From assembly GCA_001692895.1 (NCBI GenBank), contig KV748177.1, forward strand, positions 3,820,130 through 3,884,129: DNA of 64,000 bases, given 5' to 3'. Position 1 is the stretch's first letter. Each line of letters opens with the position of its first letter. Below the pieces are notes generated by a model. The model did not search any database, had not been told where the DNA came from, and worked only from the letters and a program-made list of their open reading frames with translations. Below are positions 41,284-56,075 of this stretch, one piece after another. The DNA comes from Cenococcum geophilum 1.58 (taxonomy: Eukaryota; Ascomycota; Dothideomycetes; Gloniales; Gloniaceae). A program made the position numbers and the translations under genes.

Positions 41284-44200
41284 CTAGCGGCACTTAAAAA
41301 TAGACCCACTTATATATAGCCCCCNTAATTGCTTAAATAGAACTATAGAATATAAAAGAAATATATAGGAAATCCCTCCTAAGGTGCCTTCTGGGCTGCC
41401 TTCTAAGCGGTGCTTTAAGCTAGCTATAAGTCCTATTTATGGTCCGTAAAATAAACCATACGGCCTTTTAATAGGCCGTAAATAAACTACAAGTGCTCCA
41501 TTAGTCTCGTTCCACCTATTTTATAACCTTTAAATTAAGCTTATTTATATTAATTAGGGTCTTTAAAGCTTAACATAGTTTTGCCTTAGTTATAGCATCT
41601 ATTAGGTTATCTTTACTGCTAGTNNATTTAACCTCTATAATCTTACGTTGTTTATAGGCCTAATATAAGCATATTAGGTTAACTATAAGCCTCTTTTTTT
41701 ATATTATACCTAATTTAACTAGGCAGTTATAGAGGGACTTTAAATTAATATATAAGACTAGGGGTAACTGCTCCAATTATAGAATCTTCTAGATTATTAA
41801 TTTAATTGCGGCTGCTATATTAGAGCTATAAGCTAGTATATATAGTTTAGAAGCTAGTATACTGCGGGTTACTTATTTATATTTAATTAAAGACTAATAG
41901 AGTATATTTATATCCTAATTATGGTCCGTAAGTACAATTATAAAGCCGATTTATAATAATAGGTCCCTATTATTAGTAAAGGAGGCGTTTATAAATACTA
42001 GTAAGCTAAGGGAATTTAGGTCTAATAGCATAAAAGTAAGTCCTCTTATTGCATTATTAATTTACTACTAAATATATTTATTAAGCTACTTAATATTTTC
42101 CTTTTATAAATCTATTACCTAGGCCATAAAGGATAAATTATAAGTAGATTTAGGTTAACAGACTATAGTAATATAGGCTCCTCTTACACACTATATAATA
42201 TATTAGTCCTTTATACTTATAGTTTTATAGGTCTCTTTATAGGAGCTAGTAAGGTCTATAAGCTTTACTATAATAAGCCTTAGGTTTTAAGCTTAGCGTT
42301 TCTAAGTTAGCTAGATTAGGTTACCCTTTTATATAATTAAACCTTTATTAAACTTAATTAGAGTCTACTTAGTTAATTACTTTTATAGCTTTACTAGGAA
42401 CTTAGCTTCTTATAGTTTAGTCTCTTTAGTATCCGTAAAAGTCTAGTCTACTAAAAAAAGGGTATTATTTATTTAAAGTCTAATAATACTAAGGCCGTTT
42501 AATAGGGTATATAGGAGGCAGGGGTTATATATTAACTGCTCTATCTTAAGTTTATAGACGTAATGCTAATAATACGTCTTAAATTAGTAGTTTTTAGCTT
42601 CTAGTACTCTATAAAGGGGTTTTATAACCTATAAAATTATTCCTAGTTATAAATTAAGCTTAAGGGGTAGTTATATAAAGATGTCTTTACTTAAGTAGAT
42701 ATTAGACTATATATAGGCTTATAAAATATCCCGTAAGTAAAGGGCTATAGGTTTAGTTTACTATAGTCTAGGCGTAAGTATAAGTATAATCTATTAACTA
42801 ACTTATTAGATTATAGGTAATTATATAAAGATTAAATTCTTTCCCTAGTTATTATAAGCTTATATAATAAGCCTTAATTTCTTAAAGGCTTTATTAATAC
42901 TAGGGTGCTTAATCTTATTAATAAAGCGTAAGTTAAATATAAGGACGCCTTACGGAATGTCTCTCTCTATTATAACTATAAAGATACCCTTTTTAAATAG
43001 TCCGTTAATCTCTTTACGTTATAAGTCCGTAAAAGGGGTTTTCTATACTAGAACTAATATATCTATAGATAGGGATTGTCTTATAAATGCGCCTATAGAG
43101 GTTAAGTAATTTTCTGTTATAGGGTTTTTAGTTATAGGGTACTTTTAAGGGCATCCTTAGCCACGCTTTATAGTAGGTTTAATAGGTTTAGTAGGTTTAT
43201 AGGGGACTTTTAGGGTAGGTAAGGGTGCTTCTAGTTTATCTAGTTTAATATTATAGGTATTTTTAGACTAAAAATAGGGTTTTACGGACGTGCTTCTAAA
43301 GCTAGTTAGTCCGCTAGGGAGTTATACGCGGTACGTTTCGTCTTCTATAGCTAATAAATAATAAGGTCTAGTCTAATTACCGCTTTTACGCTATATAAGG
43401 ACTTTAGAATTAAGTAGGAGGTTATATATTAAGGTTATATTAGGTCCGTTATAGTAGTATAAAGCGCTATTAATAGTTTATTTAGCTCGTAACTTAACTA
43501 TTTTAACTATTACCTTCTATATTATAGCTACTTAATCTATAATAGATAGGGCAGGAGGGTCTAGTTTACCTATCCTTAGGTAGGCTCTATAAACTAAAAG
43601 GGTGGGTACTAGTCCGTTAGGGCTAGCGGTGNTATTAATAGCTTTTACGGCTATCTATAAAGTTAGTTCCTTTTAGATATCCTTATACTTATCTATAATA
43701 ATCTAGTAAGCTCTTTATAAAGCTAGGTAAGCTTACTTAATAAGCCTAATAGACTAGTACACCTTAACTAGAACGGCTTTTGTTAAAATAGCTATAGCTA
43801 TAGCATACTATTAGAATTCCTTACCAATAAAGTTCCTACTAGCGTTATAGGTAATATACTTAGGGGGTTTAACATATATATTAATCTAGTAGGTTTATAA
43901 AATATCCTAAGTATATTATATAGATATATTTTACAACTAACAGTTAGCTTAATAGTAGGTTGCCTTATTAATTATATATAATATTAGGTTGCTGTTAATA
44001 TATAATATCTATATACACTAAGTAGTTAAAATTAAGGTCTTTATAAAGAGTAAACTTAAATTGGCCTAGGGAACGTCCGTATTTCTAGCAGAAGGAGTAA
44101 TATTTAATTAGGTAGTTAATTGCCTTCCTATTAACGTTGTTATATCTAGAGTGTTTAAGGACTCTATATAGCTTTTCGGTTAACAGGTAGCCGAAACAGC

Positions 44201-46782
44201 AGTATAGGCGGTATATTTCTGTACTAGTAAGGTAGCATAGATTATAGTTAAAAGATTTCTAAATATAGGTTTATAAAGTCTCTCCCTATATAAGGAATGG
44301 GTGTCCAAATCGTTATATAATTAGTAAGGTAATATACTTACTTTTTAGGGCAGTTATAGGGCCAATTAAGGTATCTATAATATTATTATAGTAAACTTAT
44401 AGCCTATTTATATCTACGAGGTAAAGTAGAAAAGGGGTATCTGCTTTTACTATATAGAAGTTAACTAGGCTAATTAAAGTCTTAACTATAACTAATCTAA
44501 TTAATGCGGTTAAGATAATGCTAAATTAGACATTTACGGCCTTAGTTTATATAGTATTAATGTCCGTATTATTATTTATAGTGGTCTTATATATAAGATA
44601 TTATCTATAACCTATAGTAGACTTCTTATAGGCACCTATAGTAGACTTCTTATAGGCACCTATATTAATTATAACGCTATAGAATTCTTTAGGGGTATAG
44701 CGTTTTATAATAATATATATAAATAGGTTCTGTTTATAGTCCGTAATNTCCGTAATAGGTNTAATAGATATACTTATAGGTTAGTTTTTNGGTGTAATTA
44801 AGTATATAAAGGAGCAGTCGGCTAATATAGTNGTAATATTAAAGGCTTAGCCGTCTATAAAAGGTCTAAAAGTAGTTAAAAATATCTCTAAGGTCTCCTA
44901 TTTCTAAATATTTAAGTTAAAGTTAATTATAAGGGCTTCCATTAACTTATTAAGAGACTTCTCTACTTCCTTTTCTTTATAGTCTAAGATAAACTAGTTA
45001 ATCTAACTATTAAATCTCTTTTTAGACTTATTATGTTCTTTCTAGGTATACCTTATAGACTAATATTTTTCCTTACCNTATATAAAGCACTTTTAGCTAG
45101 TTTGTTTATAGGGGTATACTTTTATACGGGGGTTGCTATAGGGGTTATAGGTGGGATTTAGTTAGTATGGATACTGCTAGTAGTAGTAGTGGTCTATAAA
45201 GTAGGTATCTAAGTTAGTTTATAGGTTTTACAGATCCGTAATAAAGGCTTAAGTACTACCTAGTAGGTTTAAAACTTTATATATTATAATAGAGGACTGT
45301 AAATCGTTAATAAGGCTAGTTAAGGTATCTTTAGGCTTATAATAGGCGTATTTATAGGGTTCTACTTCCTAGTAAGCTATAATAAGTTTATTATATAGGA
45401 AGTCATTTATTTAAAGCTTAGTATTAAGGCCGTGCTATAGGTGCCAAAGGTCTTTAATAAGAATTTACAGGCACTCTATAGTCGATTTTTTGGTATTCTT
45501 ATTAATTATAGTCTATAACTTAATTACATTCTATTATATAAGGATATTACGCTTATATTCTAGCCCTTTAAAGTAGTTATATATAGCTTTATATAGCTTA
45601 TTAAAGGGAACACNAAGGGGGTTACTTTTAAGGTTAGTATAATAGTAGTTAAGGGCTAGGCCGCGCAGTATAGTAAAGTAGGCTTAGCTAAACTCCTATT
45701 TAGGAATATCAGCCTTCTAATAGAGGTCCGTAAAAATAGTTAGTTTAAAATTAAAGTTATCGTTTTTTTACTATACTTAGATTCGTTGGTATAGAGCTTA
45801 GCCTAGGTTAGCTAGCTCCTTACTATAGGTCTTTACTTAAGTAGTAGTTTATAGAATCTATAACTTAAGTAATAAAAGGGTTTAGTCTTTATTTTTTAGT
45901 TTATAGGAGTATTATAGTCTATAACTTAAGTACTAGGTTTACTTTAGCCCATAAGATTAATTTTAAGATCTCCTTTAGTCTATAGAACCAAATTTATTAA
46001 ATAGGTTCGTCTATATAAACTAAAGATCCTATTAAAAGTTTAAAAAAGGTAAAAGAGTCCGCTGGTTTTAATATAATCCTAGAATCTACTCTTTAGTCTA
46101 TTCTGTTTAGTTCCTTTCTTACGTAATATATATTATATAGAGATTATGAAATAGTAACTTATTTATCCTTTTTAACCTTATATACCTTAGTAAATATAAG
46201 AGGGGTTTATAGGTTATAGGTAGCTATAAGGTTATTAGCCTTAAAGATAGCTTTCCATAAAGTCCGCAAAGTCTTCCTTATATTATTCCTATAGATCGTT
46301 ATTTAGAAGCTTAAAGTATCCGTATTTAAGGATTTTAAAATTAATATAGGTTATTAACACCATTTATAGACGTAAGGTTAACTCCCTAAACTCTACTTCT
46401 TTTAACCTTTATTAATTTACTTACTTATATCTCACTATATTTATATAGATAGTATAAGTATATTATAATCTAAGCTATAACGGGTAGTAGTAGCTTATAG
46501 CGGGTAGAGGGAGGTCTATAAGATAAGGCACATTTATAGTTCGTATAAGGATAAAAGGGTAAAAGGTTCCTAAAAGGTCTATATTTGTGTTTATGGATTT
46601 TAGTAAACTGTACTAAGACTTAAATAAAGTATGTAGAGTTTGGTAATAGTCCGTAATCCCTAACTTCCAACCTTTTAATAGGTTGTACTTAGGATATAAA
46701 CGGGGTAGGTTTACTATTATATATATTGCTTTAGGGAGGTATTAAGTAATTACTAATTTATTAACGCGCTTACTAATTATAG

Positions 46783-47018
46783 TATTTATATTAACTTAAT
46801 AAATATAAGTAAGTTTATATCTAGAGGCAATAAAATATATATAGTATCGTATACTCTTTTAAATAGTAGTTAACTGTTAATTCTATTAAGGTAGACTACG
46901 TAGTCTATATAACTAACGCGCCCTCCTCCCTAATTAGTTAGCACTTTATAAATAAGTAGTTAGTAATACTAAACGCGTAGTTACGTGTTTAGTATACTAT
47001 ATAACTATTAATTATACA
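46783..47018 (-). repeat. 5' LTR of copia element B
   Basis: About 236 bp, aligning with 41057-41283 and ending in ATTATACA before the ATTAG duplication. Confidence 0.8.
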
Positions 47019-47023
47019 ATTAG

Positions 47024-48249
47024 AAAAAGAGGAACCTTTAGAGGAAGACTCCTTTTTAGGGTTAAAAGGGATTAAAATATTATATATTAATCTAGGGTCA
47101 GCTAATTAATAAAAAAAGCTATACTATCCCTTATACTTTATTCTATAAATAAATATTAAGTTTTAACCTCTACTTTAGCTAACTTAAGGGTAAATACTTT
47201 TACCTTAATTACTATAAAGTACGCTATAAAACTAGTTAACTTTTTAAATATAACTGCCCTAAACCAATTTTTATTTAAGGGTATAATAGATAAAATAGAG
47301 CCTACCCTATTATTAACTAATTCTTGGCGAATTTACTTCCGTGTTAAAATAGGAATAAAGGTATTATTATATCCCCTTTCTTATTATAGACCTTAAAAAA
47401 TTAATAATATAATCTTAAAAAAGAAAAATGGCTAGCCTATTTAGGCTTATAGCTTTAATATATAGAATAAATTACAATAGCTTATCTAGCCTAAAACTAT
47501 ACGCCTAATACCTTCTTTTATAAAAGAAATTAGTATTATAATAGAGAACTTTATATAGCNATAAATAAATATAATTTATTAGGCTAATACTATATAAAGG
47601 CACTAGACTTTTAAAAAAGATATATAGCTTAACCCGTAACGGATCTATATACTATACCGCCTTTAAACTACCTATATTATACTACCTATACTAAAAATTA
47701 AAGAAGTTAGTAATAAGCTAGCTAAGCTCCCTATAGAGAGCTTAGGCCCTATATAGCTATAAAGAATAGTAAGGGATATTAGACGCTATACTAAACTAAT
47801 AAATTAAAGGGATAACTTATAAAAGATAAAGTAGAAGCTAAAAAAGATTATAAACTCTAAACTATAAAGTATAGTCTAGTAAATAGCTATAAGGAAACCT
47901 ACAGACCTCCTACTAGTTAATATTTACTATATTAGCGCTAAATAATTATACTAAAACATTTTATATATATATATCTATCTATCTATTGTATTATACTACG
48001 TATAATACTACGCATGCAGCCTCTAGGCTATAGCGCTATAGTCCTATATATATAAATCCCTTAGGGCAGCTTAATATATACTAGTAACTATATCCTAATA
48101 GTTTATAAGCCCCTAAACTAGGGGGTTACAGTTTCTTAGTAAAATACTAAGTTATAAGCAACTACTAGGGAATAAGAAAACGGTAGAAAACTATAAAGAA
48201 TAAGAAATCCTAACGCCTTTCCCTATCCTTTTATAATTTATTTCTATTC
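47024..48249. other. AT-rich remnant right of copia B
   Basis: Plus-strand sequence with a protein-like opening (GAGGAACCTTTAGAGGAAG and following) that continues the host of element B. The family was not recognised. A short island around 48000 (ACGCATGCAGCC) is less AT-rich. Confidence 0.35.
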
Positions 48250-51200
48250 TTTTATTTACTAATATCTCTTTTCTAGGAGCCTAGTAGGAGTTACCTCCTA
48301 TAGATCCTGCTGTTATTAGCCACTTTCTAGTAGCTATCCCTGTCCTACTTAGAAATAGAAAAAGCGCCTTTTTTCCTTTTTATGTATAAAATAACTTCTT
48401 TAAAAAGAGATAAGAGCCTAGTTTCTTTCGCATTTCTCTTCTTTCTTCCCTATATAGATTANAGTCTAGTAGTAAATGTCTAGGGGTTTATAGTACTCTA
48501 TATTCCCTAAAGCATCTACCTTCTTTATCCTCTCCTATTACTTTAATAAAGGATTTAAAATAGCCTTTTCCTAGCTTTAGCTGGTAGAAAGCCAATTATA
48601 GCCTTTTAGGATATTTATCCTTAGGGGCTTTAAGAGAAAAGGAATGGCTTCCTTTATAGATCCTAGTATAGTGTTTTCCTTTATTCTTATTCTACTGCTA
48701 GTTGTTTTTCCACTATTCTAGTATCTCTTCTCTTGCCGCTCTCCCTATATAGGCTAAGGAGGTATAAGAAGATTATAGTTTTCTTCTAGAAAGGCCCTTT
48801 TTTGCTAGCTTATCTACTATTTCGTTCCTATAGATTCCTAAATNGCTAGGAACCCAGTAGAAGTTAATAGAGATCCCCTTACTAGCTAAATAGGAATAGC
48901 TTTGCGTAATTTTAAAGACTAGTTCTTACCCCTCTATAAAAGAATTAAGCTGTAATCTTTTAATAGCCGCTTAGCTATCTATAAAGATATAGACTTATTT
49001 CTCTTTTAGTCTTTATTATTTTAGGTGTTCTAGGGCCCTATAGACTGTATAAAGCTCTATGTTTATAATTTCCATATAGGGTCCTAGATTCCAATTTGTT
49101 GCATATTTAATCCTATTTCTCTCCCCTATTTTATATATAGCTGCTATATTTAATTTATTGTCTTTAGAGCCATCTATATAGTATATATCTACTAGGTTCC
49201 ACTCTAGGGATTCTTATAAATTTTTTACTAGTCTTAGATGTTCTTATGCAGCTTCTTCTTTACTACCCCTTAAGATAGAAAAGAATGCAGAGATAGGAGG
49301 AGACNACGGTTTTTGCCATTCTAGAGAGATTCTCTCTATTTTCTAGGTTTGAATTAGCTACTAAACTCTAGAGGCTAAAGATAGTAGCTATATCTTTGGC
49401 TATAGGAGGTACTTTATAGTAGAGTTTTTAGGGCTAGAACTAGAGCTAGAATTAGCTGCTAATTCGTCCCTATCTTTGTTAATCTCTTCTATATAGACCT
49501 TCTTAATTANGTAGTTTTCCTTAAATTTTAGGATTTTTAATACGTAGTTATTGTAAAGCTTTTTAAATCTAATTCTAGGAGGAGGAATAGAGGCTTTAAT
49601 CTCTATAGCTTGGCTAGGAGATTCTCTAAACGCTTCTAGAACTAGTTTTAGGGCCTTATTTTATAGAGATTGGTACCTATTTAGTAGGTAGTCTCTAAAT
49701 TTGCTTTTCTACTAGCATTATATACTATAGTCTGCTATAGTGGTAATGTAAGCTATATAGAGCTGTCGTAGGGCTTATAGAGATAGACCTCTTTATATAT
49801 TACCTAGTCTTCTAATTAAATAGAAGGCTGTTTTTACTTTAGAGGTTTGTATTTCTATATATTATTTAAAAGTAAGCTTAGAGTTTAAAAATACCCCTAA
49901 CCACCTAACTAGGGGTTTAGGAGATATTTCTACGTCTCCTAGCTTTAACCCTTCTTCTATAGTAGTGCGTTTACTATAGAAGTATATAAGCTTTGTTTTA
50001 CTAATATTAAAACTAATAACAGCTTCCTTAGCTTTAGATATTAGCTCTAGCGCTATTCTCTCTAGCTTTTTACAATTAGACTTAGCTGAATTTAAGGTAA
50101 CTGTAATTATAAAATCGTCTATATAGCTAAGAGAGTAGGCTCCTTCTATCTATATGNTGTAGATATTGCGTATATATAATAGAAATAAAATAGGGGATAT
50201 AGGCGATCCCTGTAATATCCCTATTTCTAGTTTTACTTTTTCTTATATTTACCTATTAAAGGAGAGCTATAGCTTTCTATTGCTAAGGAAAGTAGCTACC
50301 TATTGTATAAACGCTATAGGTAGTCCTAGTTCCTTATAGATAGATAAAATCTAGTTTTTAGAGATATGGTTAAAAGCCCCTTTTACGTTTAGAAATAACG
50401 TAGTGGCTATCCTTTATCTAGCTTTTTTCCTACTATTTTTAGATTGGATATTATTTAGAAGTAATAAAACTGCGTCTATTATAGACCGCTATCTTCTTCC
50501 TCCTAGTTAAGAATCTTAAAGCAAGCTAGTAGTACTAGCTAGATATCCTAATCTAGTAGTAAAGATCTTTTCTAAAGTCTTTTCTAGGCAGTTTAGTAAG
50601 GAGATAGGTCTATAGGACTTTAGTAAGGAATAGTCCTCTTTATTTACTTTAGGGAGAATAACTCCTTAAGCTTCTCTTTAGACCTTTAGCTAATAGTTTA
50701 GGATAAACAAAATCCTATAGATTCTATATAGAAGATCTTTTATAGTAGGGTAGGCCTTTTATAGAATTATAAAAGATATCCTATTTGGTCCTAGAGCCTT
50801 TTTATTAGAGCTAAAGAAAATTGCTTATTTAACTTCTATTTTCTCTAGTTCTGGCTATTCCTATTTATTGTCTATTATATAGTCCTTCCACTCTATAGGG
50901 CTAGTAGAAGGGGGGGGGTTTAGGGAATAGAGTAGTTATAAAAGCTTTTTACTAGTTTAGTAGTCCCGTCTTTACTATACTATAGACTAGGGATTATTTG
51001 TAATGTTCTCTCCTTTATATATTTTAGGGTAGTAAAAACTTCCTTTCCTTGTGCTTTTTCTAGGAAGCTATTCNAGCAGCTAGTCTTAGCTTCTCTTATT
51101 GTGTAGAAGTATTAATTTTTGGCTTCTTTATAGGCTTCTAGTCTAGAACTTCTAGTAGGTTNTTCTTCTTAAAGTCTCCCTAGTTTTACTATTTTTTGTC

Positions 51201-51348
51201 TTTTTTTTAAAAGCTCTCTATTCCACTATAGTTTAGAGAATTCGCAGGTTCTAAATCTAGGGATAGCTTTCTCTGCTGCTAGCTTTATACCTCTAGTAAG
51301 ATCTATTACTAGATTATCTACTAATATACTTAAGCTTCTATCCCTAGG
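48250..51348 (-). mobile_element. Tad-like non-LTR retrotransposon (LINE) ORF2 relic
   Basis: On the minus strand the order is reverse transcriptase, RNase H, then the C-terminal tail. Visible RT marks are an LGPNRISF-type block, YRPISLLNCLEK, GILQGSPISPILF and the YIDD active site at 50114-50125. RNase H shows IDGSK near 49170, an ELYTVYRALEHL helix and YWVPS near 48850. The end (about 48260-48650) has QLKLGKGYFKS and PRHLLL, typical of fungal Tad ORF2 tails. Stop codons interrupt it at intervals, mostly at former CAG/CAA or TGG codons, consistent with RIP. The 5' part (endonuclease, ORF1) is absent: copia C starts at 51349, inside the N-terminal RT region. Confidence 0.85.
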
Positions 51349-51619
51349 TGTATAATTACAGCACCTGTCGTATCAACCGCGTGCTTACGCGTTCGGTACG
51401 CCGAGTACGCGTTTACGCGTTTGGTGCACCAACCACCCGCTTACGCGTCTGGTGCACTTCTAAAGCACTAACTAATTAGGGGGGAGGCGTATTAGTATAT
51501 AGACTACGTAGTCTGCTTTATACAATCGACAGTCACCATTATCTAAAAGAGTATACGATACTACACGTATTTCGTGCCCCTGGATCTAACTCACTCGTGC
51601 TATTAAGTTAGTACGAATA
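51349..51619 (+). repeat. 5' LTR of copia element C
   Basis: TGTATAATTACAG to GTACGAATA, 271 bp, inverted relative to the LTRs of A and B. ACGCGT boxes lie at 51387, 51407, 51415 and 51443, upstream of a TTCTAAAG TATA-like position. Confidence 0.87.
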
Positions 51620-54600
51620 CTGATTAATGAGCGCGCACAGATCAGCAATTACTTAATACCTCCCCCCGAGCGATACATATGACAGCGACTACCCGTTTAG
51701 ACTCCTAGTACGACCTGCTAGAAGGTCGGAAGTCGGGGATTACGGACTATTACTAACTCTGTATACTTATTTAAGTCTTAGTACGGTTTACTGGAAGTTT
51801 ATAGACGCGAATACAGACCTTTACGGAACCCCTATTCTTAACCCCCTTAAACCTTAAACCTCTTCAGACCTTACGGAAACCTCTTACCCTTCTACGAACC
51901 GTTACGGACCCGTTAATCGCCTTTACGGACCACTATAAGACCTCTTTCACCCGCTACGTACTATATAGTATAGCAGATATTAGCAAGCAAGTCAGCGAAG
52001 GTTAAAAGAAGTGGAGATAAGGAGTCGACGTTACGTCTATAAACGACGTTAACGACTATATTAGTTTTAAAATCCTTAAATATAAACACTTTAAGCTTAT
52101 AAATGACGACCTATAGGAGTAATACTAGGAAGACTTTATGGACTTTACGGAAGCTATTTTTAAGGCCTGTAACCCTATTACTATCTGTAAACTATAAACC
52201 CTTTTACGTAACTAAGGTGTATGGGTTAAAAGGAATAAACGAGTTACTGTTATATAGTCCTTGTATAACATAATACACAAAAAGGACTAAACAGAATGGA
52301 CTAAAGAGGAAATCCTAGACCAGTTCTAAGAAACTAAGGAACTCTTTACTTCTTCCAAACTTAATATAATCGCTAGCCTTATACCTGACCTACTTAACCA
52401 AATTCGTCCTATAAACCTAAGCGATTTCGGAATTAATCTTACGGGCTAAAGTATACCTAGTACTTAAGTTACGGACCGTAATACCCCTGTAACCCAAATT
52501 ACGGACCGTAATACCCCCGCAAATTAAATTACGGACTAAACCCCTTCTGTTATTTAAGTTATAGATCTGTAAACCACCTAAGTAAAGACCTACGGCAAGG
52601 AGCTAGCTAACCTGGCTAAGCTCTATACCGACGAATCTAAGTATAGCGGTGAAAACGACAACTTTGACTTTAAACTGACTATCTTTACGGACCTCTGCCA
52701 GAAGGCTGATATTCCCAAATAGGAATTTAGCTAAGCCTACTCTACTATGCTGCGCGGCCTAGTACTTGACCACTACTATACTAACCTTAAGAGTAACCCC
52801 CTTGGTGTTCCCTTTAATAAACTATACGAAGCTATATGTAACTACTTTAAAGGGCTAAAATATAGGCGTAATATCCTTACCTAATAGAATGCAATTAAGC
52901 TACGGACCGTAATTAATAAGAATCCCGAAAAGTTGACCGCAGAGTGCCTGTAAATCCTTATTAAGGACCTTTAGCATCTATAGTATGGCCTTAACATTAA
53001 GCTTTAAACAGATGACTTTCTGTATAATAAACTTATTACGGCTTGCTAGGAAGTAGAGCCCTATAAGTACGCCTATTATAAGCCTATAGACACCTTAGCT
53101 AGCCTTATTAATGACCTACGCTCCTTTATTATAATGTATGAAGTCTTAAACCTACTAAGTAGTACTTAAGCCTTTGCCACGGATATTTAATATCCGTAAA
53201 TAGACTTAGACGTCTACTTTACGGACTGCCGTTACCGCTAGTAGTACTTATACCGACTAAGTCCTACCTGTAACCCCCGTAGCAACCCCTATAGACGAAC
53301 CAGCCAGAAGTGCTTTGTGTGCGGTAAGGAAGGATGTTGGTTTATAAGGTATACCTAGGAAGAACGTAATAGGTCTAAGAAGAGATTTAATAAACGGATT
53401 AGCCAGTTTATCTTAGAATACGAAAGAGAGGAAGAAGAGGAGCCCCCTAATAAGTTAATAGAAGCCCTTATAATTGACTTTAACCTAAACAACTAGGAAT
53501 AGAAGACCTTAGAGACGTTTCTAACTACTTTTGGACCTTTTATAGACAGCTAAGCCTTTAATATTACGACCGTATTAGCCGACCGTTCCTTTATACACTT
53601 AGTTACGCCTAAAAACTATTCCGTAAGTACCCCTATTATAGACGTTATAGATTATAAGTAGGACCTATTTGCATATATTATTATAGAACGCTATACCCCT
53701 AAGGAATTCTACGGTGTTATAATCGATATAGGTGCCTCTAAGAAGTTTACTATAGGTTACGGACAATACCTTGCATATAGGACTACCGCAAATAATAATA
53801 CGGATATTAACACTATATAAACTAGGGCCGTAAACGTCCAATTCGGCATTGGCTTAACTGCATTAATTAGATTAGTTATAGTTAAGACCCTAATTAGCCT
53901 AGTTAACTTCCACATAGTAAAAGTAGATACCCCTTTCTTACTTTGCTTTACGGATATAGATAGGTTATAGGTTTACTACAATAATATTACGGATACCTTA
54001 ATCGGCCCTATAACTGCCCTAGGAAGTAAGTATATTACCCTGCCAATTATACGATAATTTGGACACCCGTTCCTTATATAGGGAGAGACTTTACGGACCT
54101 ATATTTAGGAATCTTTTAACTATAACCCGTGCTACCTTACTAGTATAGAAATCTACCGCCTATACCGCCGCTTCGGCCACTCGTTAGCCGAAAAGCTGTA
54201 TAGAGTCCTTGAACGCTTTGGACATAATGACGTTAATAGGAAAGTAATTAACTACCTAACTAAATACTGCTCCTTCTGCTAGAAATACGGACGTTCCCTA
54301 GGCTGATTTAAGTTTACCCTTTATAAGGACCTTAACTTTAACTACTTAGTATACGTGGACATTATATATATTAACGGCAGTCTAGTATTATATATAATTG
54401 ACGAGGCAACCCACTATTAAGCCGCCCGTTANTTGTAAAATATATCCATAAAATATACTTGGGATATTTTACGGACCTACTGGATTAATATATACGTTAA
54501 ACCTCCGTAGTATATTACCTATAACGCTAGTAGGAACTTTATTAGTAAGGAATTTTAGTAGTATACTACAGCTATAGCTATATCAACAAAAGCTGTTCTA

Positions 54601-56075
54601 GTTAAGGCGTATTGGTCCGTTAGACTTATTAAGCGAGCTTACCTAGCTCTACGGAGAGCTTACTAGATTATTATGGACGAGTGTAAGGATATCTAAAAGG
54701 AACTAGCTTTATAGATGGCCGTAAAAGCTGTTAATAACACCGCTAGCCCTAACGGATTAGTACCTACCCTCTTGGTTTATAGAGCCTACCTAAGGATAAG
54801 CAACCTAGGCCCTCCTGCCCCATCTATTATGGAACGAGCAGCTGTAATACGGAAGGTGATGGCCGAGGTAGTTAAGCTACGGGCTAAATAAACTGTTAAT
54901 AACGCCCTATACTACCGTAACGGACCTAATACAACCTTAGTATACAACCTCCCGCTTAATTCTAAAGTCCTTATATGGCGTAAAAGCGGTAATTGGACTG
55001 GACCTTATTGTCTACTAGCCGTAGAAGACGAGACCTGCTATGTATAGCTCCCTAGCGGACTAACTAGCTTTAGAAGCACGTCCGTAAAACCCTACTTTCG
55101 GCCTGAAAATACCTATGACGTTAAACCAGACGAACTGGAAGCACTTGTTAAACTAGACGAACCAGAAGCACCCGCCGAATTAGACGAATTGGAAGCACTT
55201 TTACCTACCCTAGAAGTCCTTTAGAAACCTACTAAACCTACTAAACCTACTATAAAGCATGGTTAAGGACGCCCCCGAAAGCACCCTATAACTAAGAACA
55301 CCGTAATAAAAAATTACCTAACCTCTATAGGAATATCCGTAAGGCAATCTCCGCCTATAAATATATTAGTTCTAGTATAGGAAACCCCGTTTACGGACTT
55401 ATAATGTAAAGAGATTAACGGACTACTTAAAAAGGGTGTCTTTGCGGTTATAATGGAGAGAGACGTTTCGTAAGGCGTCCGTATATTTAACTTACGCTTT
55501 ATTAACAAGATTAAGCACCCTAGTACTAATAAAGCCTTTAAGAAATTAAGGCTTATTATATAAGCTTATAACGACTAGGGAAAGGACCTAATCCTTACGC
55601 AATCGCCTATAATTTAACGGGTTAGTTAACGGATTATACTCGCACTTATGCCTAGACTACATTAAACTAAATCCGTAGCCCTTTACTTACGGGATATCTT
55701 ATAAGCCTACGTGCAGTCTAATACCTACTTAAGTAGGGATATCTTTATACGACTACCCTATAAGCTTAACCTATAACTAGGAANAATTTTATGGNTTATA
55801 AAACCTNTTTACNGAGTACTAGAAGCCGGAAACTATTGGTTTAAGATATACTACTAGCACTATATTAGTAAACTTAAAATGGAATAATTAACCTACAACC
55901 CCTACCTCCTATACAGCCCATTAAACGGCCTTGGTATTATTAAACTCTAAATAGATAATACCCTCTTTTTAGCAGACCGGATATTTGCGGACGCTAAAGA
56001 GATTAAACTATAAGAAGCTAAGTTCCTAGCAAAGTTATAAAAGTAGTTAACTAAGTAGACTCCAATTAAGTTTAA
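51349..56075 (+). mobile_element. Ty1/copia LTR retrotransposon C, 3'-truncated, broken
   Basis: Same family as A and B but on the plus strand. A 271-bp 5' LTR is followed by gag (about 51,960-53,450, with a CFVCGKEGCW zinc knuckle near 53,300), a protease-like zone (about 53,700), integrase (54,000-55,100) and reverse transcriptase up to 56,075, where it stops at the junction with a pogo relic. No 3' LTR is present. It is the best preserved of the three yet carries dozens of disruptions. It inserted into the LINE ORF2 to its left, so it is younger than that element. Confidence 0.86.

Larger units (their letters stand above)
41057..47018 (-). mobile_element. Ty1/copia LTR retrotransposon B, full-length relic, heavily broken
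   Basis: 5,962 bp, same family and same strand as A, flanked by the 5-bp duplication ATTAG (41052-41056 and 47019-47023). LTRs are about 227 and 236 bp, shorter than those of A because part of the ACGCGT repeat array is missing. It is collinear with A through the polymerase, integrase and gag regions, but far more of its C and G positions have turned to T and A, and it has many dozens of disruptions. It is probably the oldest of the three copies, or the one most often exposed to RIP. Confidence 0.86.
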
